Part shown: positions 1-6,799 of the stretch, piece after piece | How positions within the stretch are numbered: the first letter of the stretch is position 1 | How the letters are laid out: each line of letters begins with the position of its first letter | Origin: an uncultured Verrucomicrobia subdivision 3 bacterium | GTDB taxonomy: Bacteria > Verrucomicrobiota > Verrucomicrobiae > Limisphaerales > CAMLLE01 | DNA length: 9,130 nucleotides | Assembly (NCBI GenBank): GCA_946480555.1 | Contig: CAMLLE010000087.1 | Span: 1-9,130 of the forward strand | Direction of reading: 5' to 3' | Translations under genes and position numbers: made by a program | The notes under the pieces: generated by a model | The model's database searches: none | Seen by the model: the letters and a program-made list of their open reading frames with translations, nothing else | What the model was told of the DNA's origin: nothing

Positions 1-1128
1 CGCGATCAGGTTGCGTTGGATTTCGCTGGTGCCTGAATACAGTTTACTGCCCATGGCGTCGCGCAATTCGCGTTCGATTTCGTACTCAACCATGTAGCCG
101 TAGCCGCCATGGATTTGCAGGGCATCCTCGCAAGTTTTGATCCATGAATCGCTGATGTGCAGCTTGGCGAGCGAAGCCTCGAGAAACCCGCTGCGACCCT
201 TTGACCTCAACCAAGCCCCTTGATAAAGCAGAAGCCGGGCGGTTTCCAGCCGCAGCTTCATATCAACGATCTTGCCGGAGATGTGCTGGAACTTGCCAAT
301 CGACTGGCCGAACTGCTTTCGCGTGTTGGCGTAACGGATGCAGGTTTCGAGCATGCGTTGCATCGAGCCGACGGCGCTCGCAAGAATGCAGCCTCGTTCC
401 CAGGTCATGGAACGCGTGAAAAGAAAGCTTCCGCCGCCCTCGCCTCCGAGAAGGTTTTCTGCCGGGACTTCGCAGTTCTCCAGAAACACTTCTGCCATGG
501 GCGATGTGCGCAGGCCCATCTTTTCCAATTTGCGGCCAATGACCAGCCCGGGCGTATTGCGTTCCACCAGAAAGCCGCTGACACCGTGCGCGCCCTTTGA
601 CTTGTCCACCGTGGCATAAACCGCGAAAAGATCCGCTACTGGACCATTGGTCACGAAAATCTTGCTGCCATTAAGTATATATTTGGAGCCCGATTTCTGA
701 GCGGTTGTAGTCAGGCTGAAGGCGTCCGAACCTGAATTGGGTTCGCTCATCGCATTCGCGCCGATGAGCGTGCCGTTACAGAGACCGGGCAGGTATTTGC
801 GCTTCTGCGCTTCCGTTCCAGCCGTCACCAGCGGCATTACCACTGTCCAAAGGTGCGCATTGATCGAAAAGATCAATCCGTTGTCTTTGCATCCGTAGCC
901 GAGTTTTTCAAGGGCGCCAACCGTCGTCAGACCATCCGCGCCGAGACCGCCATATTCGGTTGGGACAGGCAACCCCGGAATTCCGAATTGTCCGCATTTG
1001 TTCCAGCCGTCACGGCTGAACTCTGCCGCGCGGTCGCTCTCGATCACGTTGCTTGCGAGTTGCTGGCTCGCGAAACGTTGCACTGCATCCAACAGTTCTT
1101 TTTGTTCGTTAGACCAAGAGAAGTCCAT
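1..1128 (-). CDS. Acyl-CoA dehydrogenase, C-terminus cut by window edge
   Basis: A flavoenzyme that introduces the alpha-beta double bond into an acyl-CoA, passing electrons to electron-transfer flavoprotein. The frame is open with no stop for 376 codons from ATG at 1128 to the window edge; an in-frame stop lies just upstream (1135-1137). Family length is about 380 residues, so only a few C-terminal residues are missing. Visible marks in order: the N-terminal helical domain with an EYGGLGADG-type turn (about residues 60-68), the FAD/substrate segment AMSEPNSGSDAF, the beta-domain FVTNGP, the helix-G segment MTWERG with Glu244, the RKQFGQ motif, IHGGYGYM and the terminal YSGTSEIQR. Glu244 occupies the place of the catalytic base of long-chain and isovaleryl-CoA dehydrogenases, while Ser365 stands where medium- and short-chain enzymes have Glu. 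The substrate cannot be named. A 159-base gap separates it from the polysaccharide genes, so a shared function is not implied. Confidence 0.95.
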   Translation of the reverse strand, partial: MDFSWSNEQKELLDAVQRFASQQLASNVIESDRAAEFSRDGWNKCGQFGIPGLPVPTEYGGLGADGLTTVGALEKLGYGCKDNGLIFSINAHLWTVVMPLVTAGTEAQKRKYLPGLCNGTLIGANAMSEPNSGSDAFSLTTTAQKSGSKYILNGSKIFVTNGPVADLFAVYATVDKSKGAHGVSGFLVERNTPGLVIGRKLEKMGLRTSPMAEVFLENCEVPAENLLGGEGGGSFLFTRSMTWERGCILASAVGSMQRMLETCIRYANTRKQFGQSIGKFQHISGKIVDMKLRLETARLLLYQGAWLRSKGRSGFLEASLAKLHISDSWIKTCEDALQIHGGYGYMVEYEIERELRDAMGSKLYSGTSEIQRNLIA

Positions 1129-1287
1129 ATTCGATTATTCCATTCCGCTGCCGGTCCCAGCCAGGACACGCTTCTGGCAGAAACCCGGTTGTTAATTTGA
1201 GCTGTATGATGATTTTCTGAACGACAGATCGCAAGAATAGCGTTCCAGGCGAAGATGTTCGCAGAAGATTCTCGCTCTGAAGCAGGA

Positions 1288-3543
1288 TTAAATCTCTTCG
1301 GGCAAGAGACGGTCAGGAACGCGGTTTTCGTATTTGTTCAATACAACGCCCACCGCAGCTGTAGTCTCCGAGAGCAGAGCTGTAGCCCGTTTGAGCACCT
1401 CGCGATTCGTCTTTTCAGATTCCGCCACGACCAGCATCACGTCCATGAACCGGGACAACTGCTGCGTCACGCTGAGCTGGCTGACCGGAGGCATGTCGAA
1501 GATGATGTAGTCGTAGTCGCTCGCCCGTAGTCTGGGCAGCAGGGTGGAGAACCGCTTCTGCAGGATGCGCGGAAGACCGGAACCATCCGCCGTGTTGCCG
1601 CTTACGACGTACAAGTTTTCTTCCACCATGGCGCTGTCGCGCTTCGCGAGTTCGAGCGCATCATCCAATCCGTAGTTGAGCTTGCCTTTATGGAAGTGGT
1701 GCGTCGCACCGTGGCCGAGCTCGTTCATGTCCACCAGCAGGACGTTGCCGTCACCGGTTTTCGAAAGCGACGCGGCCACACCGCGGGCAATCGTGCTCAC
1801 GCCGGCGCCGTGTCCGCAGCTGGTCAGCGCGATCAGCTTCGGCTTGTGAACGAGGTTTCGCATTTCGAACGAGAAGATCAATCGGTCACGCAGCGCTTCA
1901 AAGAAGGCGTCCAATTCAGGATTTCGTCTGTGCTGAACCGCTCCGGTTGTGGTGGCCTCCGTTCTGCCTTCCTCCGCACCGGGAGCTTTGGCATCGCCCA
2001 GCAGCGCGGGGGATTTTCCGTTCAGACGCGAGGGGCTGCTGCCGGAGACTTTGGGAATCGAAAGATAGAGCGGCAGCCCCATCCGTGCTTCGACTTCCAC
2101 CGGTCGTTTGATTGATCGATCCAGGTAAAAGTCGATCAGAAAAGCAAGGCCAAGCCCGCCGGCAAAACCGCCGCCCACGATGATAAGGACCAGCCGCACA
2201 AGGGTCGAAGTATCCCTCGAAGCCGGGGTGGGGGATTGAACAGTCTTGATGGCGGAAATGCGCCCGGGTCCGAGTTGTTCATCAAAGCGGCTGCGATCAC
2301 GGCGAGACGAGAAGTGATTGTACTTTTCATCGAGCAGCTTCTGCTTTCGCTCCAGTTCGACAATGGTTCCTTCCATTTCGCCAAGGACGGCTGCTTCTTT
2401 TCGGACGCGCGCGAGTGTCTGCGTGTGGACGTTGATCTTGGCCTCCAATGCCCGAATCGTGCTCAGCTCAGTGAGCAGTTGTGTGCCGGAAACTTCTTCT
2501 TGGGCGGTATTCAGGCTTTTAGCGACGCGCTTTTCACGCAAGTCCGGATATTCCTTTTCCAAGTCTGACTTCAGTTGCTTCTGGGCTTCGATCGTACCTT
2601 GGAGACCTTTCACGTGCGGACTTTCGGGAGTGAGAGAAATCAACATCGTGGAAAGTTGCTTCTGCAGCGAATCAATCAGCGTCGAGATTTCCTTATGGCG
2701 GTCGACCACTTCGTTCGGAGCGGAAGGCGCTGCTGTGGCGGTGACGGTTTCGTTCGTAGCGGTAGTCGAAACAGCCGCATTGTTGGTCAGCAAATCGAGG
2801 GTGGCAATATGCGCGGCGCGTTCGGCTTGAAGGTTGTAAAGCTCGGTTTGGATTCGAGCAATGTTCTCGGCCTGTGATTTCTTGGTTTCGGGCAGCGAGA
2901 TCACGTCCGCCTTTGCTTTGGCTTCGCGAAGTTGGCGCTCCGTTTCATCGAGTAGCGCCTTCGTTTCAGTGGTTTGCTGATCCCAGAAATCATCCAGGCT
3001 TCCCGTTGCGAGATGCGCGGCCACATGCATCTGGTTATAGCTCTTTACGACCTGCTCGAGGATCGGTTGCACAACCGACTGATCTCGGTGTTCGAACGAA
3101 AGATTCAGGATGCTGCCGTTCCTTGGCGCTTCGACTTTCAATCCGGCGCTCACTTCTCCCGCCGCCTGGTAGAGGTCTTTGCCTCCGGCTGTTTTTGCGA
3201 GAATCTTTTCCGGGCCAACACTGCGCGCCACGTCAAGCGCCAGATCAAAGCTGGTCAATAGTGCCAGCTCGGAGGACATGATGGACGTGCCCCTGGCATC
3301 TGGACTTCGCAGGTTCGTGTCGGTCGGATCGTCGGAACTCAAAGGCTTGCTTTCAACGACGTACTTGACGAGGAGCGTGGCTCGGGAGTGATACGTGGCC
3401 GGCGTGAAGAACCAGAGTCCGGCGCCGACGATGAGTCCGATGGCCCAAATGATTAAGATCTTCCATTTGTGCCGGAAGATCACGTGGTAGATGTCGCCCA
3501 GGTTAATCCCGTGCGAGGGATGGGTGGGCTTTTTTGCGTCCAT
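1288..3543 (-). CDS. Wzz/Wzc-like polysaccharide chain-length and export protein with degenerate tyrosine-kinase-type ATPase domain
   Basis: A 751-residue inner-membrane protein of the polysaccharide co-polymerase type, which controls chain length and export of capsule or exopolysaccharide. Order of parts: a short cytoplasmic N-terminus, membrane helix 1 (about 26-46), a periplasmic Wzz domain with extended coiled-coil stretches (about 185-245 and 280-410), membrane helix 2 (about 448-471), a low-complexity linker (about 500-540) and a cytoplasmic CpsD/BY-kinase-like domain (about 541-745). The P-loop reads SCGHGAGVST (575-584): Val582 stands where the ATP-binding lysine is expected. Walker A' reads LLVDMN (Asp605, Asn607 in place of the usual second Asp) and Walker B is IIFDMPP (Asp683). 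The last 70 residues hold one tyrosine (Tyr738), not the usual tyrosine cluster. So kinase activity is doubtful, while the structural role is likely retained. It starts at ATG 3543 with only a weak AAAG upstream, 51 bases after the FemAB-like gene, and ends the polysaccharide run. Confidence 0.93.
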   Translation of the reverse strand: MDAKKPTHPSHGINLGDIYHVIFRHKWKILIIWAIGLIVGAGLWFFTPATYHSRATLLVKYVVESKPLSSDDPTDTNLRSPDARGTSIMSSELALLTSFDLALDVARSVGPEKILAKTAGGKDLYQAAGEVSAGLKVEAPRNGSILNLSFEHRDQSVVQPILEQVVKSYNQMHVAAHLATGSLDDFWDQQTTETKALLDETERQLREAKAKADVISLPETKKSQAENIARIQTELYNLQAERAAHIATLDLLTNNAAVSTTATNETVTATAAPSAPNEVVDRHKEISTLIDSLQKQLSTMLISLTPESPHVKGLQGTIEAQKQLKSDLEKEYPDLREKRVAKSLNTAQEEVSGTQLLTELSTIRALEAKINVHTQTLARVRKEAAVLGEMEGTIVELERKQKLLDEKYNHFSSRRDRSRFDEQLGPGRISAIKTVQSPTPASRDTSTLVRLVLIIVGGGFAGGLGLAFLIDFYLDRSIKRPVEVEARMGLPLYLSIPKVSGSSPSRLNGKSPALLGDAKAPGAEEGRTEATTTGAVQHRRNPELDAFFEALRDRLIFSFEMRNLVHKPKLIALTSCGHGAGVSTIARGVAASLSKTGDGNVLLVDMNELGHGATHHFHKGKLNYGLDDALELAKRDSAMVEENLYVVSGNTADGSGLPRILQKRFSTLLPRLRASDYDYIIFDMPPVSQLSVTQQLSRFMDVMLVVAESEKTNREVLKRATALLSETTAAVGVVLNKYENRVPDRLLPEEI

Positions 3544-3594
3544 AAATCTTTATTGTGTCAGCTGCCTTGGGGGCAGAGCCGGGATCGGCGTCCT

Positions 3595-4674
3595 TCAGGC
3601 CATGTGCCGGTAAAGCAGTCGGCCTAGAATTCGGGATACCTGCACCGGCAGCGCTCGGAACACCGAGGTATGCCATCCGGAGGTGGCATCTTTATCCTTT
3701 CTGAACCGGTTCGCCATCAAATCGTATTTATAATAGGAAAGTCTGGCTTCCCGTGAACCCCATCCCAGCTTGAAACGCCGGAGGCCTTCGTTGTGCAGGG
3801 AGGTTCGGCCAAAATGAAATCGTTCCATGCCGCGTGCGATGCTTTGCCGGATTGCCTCCCACATCACCAGATTGTTTGGTCGGAGATGCTGGAATTGCGA
3901 GTCTGAAGCGCCAAATTTGTAGAGGGCTTGGTTCTCGAAAAAGAACAGCACCAATGCGGCAACCGCGCGGCCCTGACATGACGCTGATACAATCATTCCG
4001 TGGTTTTGCGACAGGATTTCGCGGTGAATGTTCAAGAAAAACTCCCATGGCTGCGGTGGCAGTCCATGTTCTCGTCGCGTCTGGCAATGCAGGCGGAAAT
4101 ACTCTTCCATCGCCGCCAGCTCAATCGAGCAGTTCAATGTGATGTTCGATTTCTGCGCCTTCCGCACCGCCCGACGTGTGGAACTGTCGCACTGCTGAAA
4201 CAGGGCCTCCACTCCCGGTGCCAGGTCGAGTTCATGGGTGAAAAACTCAATCGACGCTTCGGCAGCCGGACACCATGCTTCCAATTCCGCGCCACGGCAT
4301 TCGAAGTATTTCCAGTTCCGTTCACGTCCACAGGCGAGGGCGGCATCAATCAGTGGCCGCCGGTCATCAGAGGCCGTAGCAATCGGCGCACAATAATCCG
4401 TGAATGACAGGGACACTCCGCGTCTGCCCGCAAGCCAGCTGTTCGCTTCAAGAACGGGAAGCAATGCGCACACTTGCCCGCCCCGCCGGCGTGTGATGTA
4501 GTACGGATTGAAACCATACGTATCACGCAAGACCTTGCACCATTCGCGCGTGTGGAAAATCGTCGATCCGCCAAGCTGCGAAATCTGCAAGTTCCAGTCA
4601 GGAACTTCCAAGGGGTTCGTCGCAGACGTGACAAATTCAGAGCTTTTGACCAATTCGTCCGACCCGGAAATCAC
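3595..4674 (-). CDS. FemAB/GNAT-type (BioF2-like) acyltransferase of a polysaccharide locus
   Basis: A 359-residue soluble protein with the double-GNAT look of FemAB-related acyltransferases, which transfer an acyl or aminoacyl group to an amine on a cell-surface precursor. Supporting segments: the N-terminal FHTREWCKVL region (about 40-49), the basic stretch SSTRRAVRKAQKSN (about 164-177) typical of the family before the second GNAT fold, and the C-terminal block RPNNLVMWEAI ... HFGRTS ... EGLRRFKLGWGS (about 265-307), with the family's FK-x2-WG ending. Members of this family recur in exopolysaccharide clusters, including those linked to exosortase; no exosortase or PEP-CTERM protein is visible here. 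The start is GTG at 4674: the frame is open upstream for 17 codons but holds no ATG, GTG or TTG, so this is the first usable start; no Shine-Dalgarno is evident. It lies 54 bases after the oxidoreductase gene and 51 before the Wzc-like gene. The acyl donor and acceptor are unknown. Confidence 0.87.
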   Translation of the reverse strand: MISGSDELVKSSEFVTSATNPLEVPDWNLQISQLGGSTIFHTREWCKVLRDTYGFNPYYITRRRGGQVCALLPVLEANSWLAGRRGVSLSFTDYCAPIATASDDRRPLIDAALACGRERNWKYFECRGAELEAWCPAAEASIEFFTHELDLAPGVEALFQQCDSSTRRAVRKAQKSNITLNCSIELAAMEEYFRLHCQTRREHGLPPQPWEFFLNIHREILSQNHGMIVSASCQGRAVAALVLFFFENQALYKFGASDSQFQHLRPNNLVMWEAIRQSIARGMERFHFGRTSLHNEGLRRFKLGWGSREARLSYYKYDLMANRFRKDKDATSGWHTSVFRALPVQVSRILGRLLYRHMA

Positions 4675-4728
4675 TGAATCGATGATTGGACCGACCTCAT
4701 GGTATCCCGCGATGTGGAGCCGGTTGAT

Positions 4729-5820
4729 TCAGGCCCGCACTGCCTTTGCTCGGCTCGGAGATGCTGCTGCCGGTAATGCGGTCAAAGCCGAGAGCGGAGG
4801 CTGGCCAAGTGTGATTGGCGCGCCACCCTGCTTCAATGAATTGGAGGAGGCTTCGAGAATTCGTACCAGTTCCAATCCCTGGCGGCCATTTGTCAACGGC
4901 GTGATGCCTTCCTTGATGCAGTCCAGGAAGTGCTGGCATTCGGATTTCAGGGGTTCCTCCTGCTTGATGTACGGCACGTACATGTCGCCGTAATGGTAGG
5001 CGTAGTGGAACTCGCCGAAGGTGTCGTAATGCGGCGGACGATCCACGCGCACGTCGTAAATCTTGATCTTCTCGATCTGGGCAACATCGTCATAAACGAT
5101 CATGCGCTTGCTGCCGACGATGGTCATCTCGCGCGTCTTCCGCGGGTCAAGCCAGCTGCTTTGGATGATGGCGGAGCGGTTGTTTTTGAACGTGAGGCAC
5201 ATCGTGGTGACGTCTTCAATTCCCGGAGTCACGTGTGCGCTGCCGCGGCAGTTCACGGTTTGCGGGATTTCGCCCATGATGTGCAGGACAATTGAAAGGT
5301 CATGCGGCGCAAGGTCCCAGGCCACGTTGATGTCTTTTTGAAAGAGCCCGAGGTTCAATCGGCGCGCGCAAATGTAGCGGATGTCGCCAAGATCGCCCCA
5401 TTCGACGACCTCTTTGATTTTCCGGACCGCGGGCGAATAAAGGAACGTGTGGCCGACCATCAGGACCAGGCCCTTGTTCTCCGCAATGTCCACGAGTTCC
5501 TCGCATTGCTCGGCCGACGAGGCCATCGGCTTCTCGATGAATGTGTGCTTGCCGGCAAGCAAAGCCGCTTTCGCCATCGGGTAGTGATACTTGACCGACG
5601 TTGCGATCACCACGGCGTCGAGGCCGCCGTCGGCGAGCATCCTGTCGAAATCAGTTTCACCCTGGACTTCAGGGTAGAGATTGTGGAGATGGCGCAGGCG
5701 ATCTTCGCTGAGGTCGCACATGATCTTCAGCTGGCAATTGGGGAGCGAGCGGAAGTTGCGGACCAGGTTGGGGCCCCAATAGCCGAGGCCAACAACGCCA
5801 ACTTTGATTTGTTTTGTCAT
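4729..5820 (-). CDS. Gfo/Idh/MocA family NAD(P)-dependent sugar oxidoreductase
   Basis: A 363-residue cytoplasmic dehydrogenase expected to oxidise a hydroxyl on a (nucleotide) sugar. The N-terminal Rossmann fold shows GLGYWG (Gly11, Gly13, Gly16), followed by the acidic end of strand 2 at CDLSED. The EKP motif is at Glu96-Lys97-Pro98, where the lysine is the usual catalytic residue. WDLAPHD (168-174) supplies the Asp/His pair seen at the active site of this family, and SWLDPRKTREMTIVGS (222-237) is the typical C-terminal sheet segment. The general pattern resembles the polysaccharide-cluster branch that includes WlbA/WbpB-like UDP-sugar acid 3-dehydrogenases, but I cannot assign a substrate. 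The last ~25 residues form an alanine-rich tail outside the fold. The start is ATG at 5820; I see no good Shine-Dalgarno, and an AT-rich GTTTAAAC palindrome lies 11-18 bases upstream. It follows the RfaH-like gene after 174 bases and precedes the FemAB-type gene. Confidence 0.93.
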   Translation of the reverse strand: MTKQIKVGVVGLGYWGPNLVRNFRSLPNCQLKIMCDLSEDRLRHLHNLYPEVQGETDFDRMLADGGLDAVVIATSVKYHYPMAKAALLAGKHTFIEKPMASSAEQCEELVDIAENKGLVLMVGHTFLYSPAVRKIKEVVEWGDLGDIRYICARRLNLGLFQKDINVAWDLAPHDLSIVLHIMGEIPQTVNCRGSAHVTPGIEDVTTMCLTFKNNRSAIIQSSWLDPRKTREMTIVGSKRMIVYDDVAQIEKIKIYDVRVDRPPHYDTFGEFHYAYHYGDMYVPYIKQEEPLKSECQHFLDCIKEGITPLTNGRQGLELVRILEASSNSLKQGGAPITLGQPPLSALTALPAAASPSRAKAVRA

Positions 5821-5942
5821 AGGATTAACGGTTTAAACGGCAGGCGGTGTAAATGCTGAAGGACTTTTGTGAAATTTTTCCTGTACGGGCTCCGCACTTG
5901 CAGACGACTACAAGGTAATCATCGGCGCGAACTCTATCTTTG

Positions 5943-5957
5943 CGGGATTGCATCCCG
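5943..5957 (-). repeat. Short hairpin between RfaH-like and oxidoreductase genes
   Basis: A perfect 6-bp inverted repeat (CGGGAT / ATCCCG) with a 3-base loop lies about 40 bases downstream of the RfaH-like stop codon. On the transcribed strand it is followed by CAAAG, not a T run, so it does not look like a Rho-independent terminator. It could be a pause, processing or stability element, or chance. The rest of 5821-5994 holds no gene and no convincing promoter. Confidence 0.3.
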
Positions 5958-5994
5958 TTGTTTATGTGTGCGTCCGCGTGGTGAACGCTTCGAA

Positions 5995-6543
5995 CTAAAC
6001 TGCCGCAGCCAAGGCCGGCAGACTGGCGGCAAGGCTGGGGTTTTCCACGCTGAGCGAATAGCGGTCAACCTCCACGACGGTGGGTTGACCGAGAATTTCC
6101 AAGAGAACCTGGACCCGCTGACGCGCGGGGAGGGTCTTCAAAACGGTGGCAGAGAAGCCACGGAATGCACCGTTCGTTACGATTACTTCTGAGCCCACTT
6201 TCAGGGAATCCTCAACGACGAGTGGTTCCTCATTCTCGAAACAGGTTCGCAGCTCATCGATGATCGCATCTGGAACTGAAGGAATGAAATTCCCAAAATG
6301 AACCAGGCTGCTGACACCAGTCACGTAACGAACTGAATTCCACTCCTGCGGGGTGCAGTGAATAAAAACATAGCAGGGAAAGAGTGGTTCGATCTTCCGC
6401 ACCAGCCCCCGCTGAGTCGGACGTCCCACGCGAAGGCGCGGATTGAATACTTCCAGCCCCAATTGGCGCACAATGTTCGCGGCCGCGATATGCTCGTGCT
6501 TCGGCTTCGTCCGTCCGCAATACCATGCTTCATTCATATTCAT
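5995..6543 (-). CDS. RfaH-like NusG paralogue (transcription antitermination factor)
   Basis: A 182-residue specialised NusG-family factor that would ride on RNA polymerase and help it through long polysaccharide operons. The N-terminal NGN domain (about 5-100) begins AWYCGRTKPKHE, contains EPLFPCYVFI (52-61) and the TGVSSLVHFG segment (75-84). The last strongly recalls RfaH's RGVSHFVRFG, and the following VPDAIIDEL parallels RfaH's helix. A KOW domain follows (about 115-165), starting VGSEVIVTNGAFRGF. The C-terminus ends in an alanine-rich tail. The NusG used for general transcription normally sits beside secE and ribosomal protein genes; here the neighbours are polysaccharide genes, which fits the specialised class (RfaH, UpxY, LoaP types). 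The start at ATG 6543 has weak ribosome-binding signal; an in-frame ATG at 6537 is an alternative. It follows a 256-base untranslated stretch rich in inverted repeats. Fold-switching or ops recognition cannot be judged from sequence reading alone. Confidence 0.92.
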   Translation of the reverse strand: MNMNEAWYCGRTKPKHEHIAAANIVRQLGLEVFNPRLRVGRPTQRGLVRKIEPLFPCYVFIHCTPQEWNSVRYVTGVSSLVHFGNFIPSVPDAIIDELRTCFENEEPLVVEDSLKVGSEVIVTNGAFRGFSATVLKTLPARQRVQVLLEILGQPTVVEVDRYSLSVENPSLAASLPALAAAV

Positions 6544-6578
6544 CTAGCTCGCCAACCGCTATCGACCGCGCACACCAT

Positions 6579-6597
6579 GCAATTGTTCCGCAATTGC
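6579..6597 (-). repeat. Inverted repeat upstream of RfaH-like start
   Basis: A perfect 7-bp inverted repeat (GCAATTG / CAATTGC) with a 5-base loop lies 36-54 bases before the RfaH-like start codon. It would sit in the 5' leader of that gene's message. It could form a small RNA hairpin, or be a DNA operator; the sequence does not decide. There is no T run after it. Confidence 0.4.
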
Positions 6598-6613
6598 TCC
6601 CACTCAAAGCTGG

Positions 6614-6677
6614 ATCTCAGGTGTTCTTCGGCCATAGAACACCCGACTTTAGCGGTTAAAGGCTGTGATGCTGAGAT
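6614..6677 (-). repeat. Nested inverted repeats in the leader of the RfaH-like gene
   Basis: An inner perfect 8-bp inverted repeat (GGTGTTCT at 6620-6627, AGAACACC at 6636-6643, 8-base loop) lies inside an outer 7-bp one (ATCTCAG at 6614-6620, CTGAGAT at 6671-6677). The two share base 6620, so they can only form together with one pair lost. No T run follows, which argues against an intrinsic terminator. Together they suggest a structured leader RNA, but pairing is by inspection only. Confidence 0.4.
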
Positions 6678-6692
6678 TTTTAGACGAGTCCG

Positions 6693-6753
6693 CACACGTT
6701 GTCTGTCGTGGACAACCCTGATTTGGAAGTCGAATTACGCCTGACAACGTGTG
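6693..6753 (-). repeat. 11-bp inverted repeat with a competing inner partner, upstream of RfaH-like gene
   Basis: A perfect 11-bp inverted repeat, CACACGTTGTC (6693-6703) and GACAACGTGTG (6743-6753), is separated by 39 bases and starts 47 bases after the OPX stop codon. A third copy of the core, GACAAC at 6711-6716, can pair with GTTGTC at 6698-6703 across a 7-base loop. The 11-bp pairing and the inner pairing therefore exclude each other. This could be an alternating RNA structure, or three half-sites for a DNA-binding protein such as the upstream response regulator. There is no T run. Confidence 0.45.
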
Positions 6754-6799
6754 GCGTCTGCCGTGACATCCTCAATTTCCCGGTCAGCCGGAGGGCGTG

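Noticed and set aside
220..600. Plus-strand open frame of 126 codons
   Set aside because: It is antisense to the acyl-CoA dehydrogenase in the same codon register, has no recognisable domain and is a by-product of GC-rich coding sequence.
1..1128. Possible frameshifted or broken acyl-CoA dehydrogenase, since only short frames are obvious there
   Set aside because: Reading the minus strand by hand gives one unbroken frame from ATG 1128 to the window edge with every family motif in place; it merely lacks its stop codon because the window ends.
1250..1263. Short inverted repeat (GCGAA / TTCGC) after the Wzc-like gene as a terminator
   Set aside because: The stem is five pairs, of mixed composition, and no T run follows on the coding strand.
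1690..2830. Plus-strand open frames of 110-170 codons within the Wzc-like gene
   Set aside because: They overlap one another and lie antisense to a well-supported gene; no motif or ribosome binding site supports them.
5831..5838. GTTTAAAC palindrome before the oxidoreductase start as an operator
   Set aside because: A single 8-base AT-rich palindrome is likely by chance, and no second copy or flanking symmetry was seen.
5302..5859. Plus-strand open frame of 185 codons
   Set aside because: It is antisense to the sugar oxidoreductase, whose motifs are clear on the minus strand; no domain is recognisable in the plus-strand product.
6548..6564. Partial resemblance to the RfaH ops element (AGCGGTTG on the minus strand)
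   Set aside because: Only 6 of 8 core bases match GGCGGTAG and the rest of the element does not fit; too weak to call.
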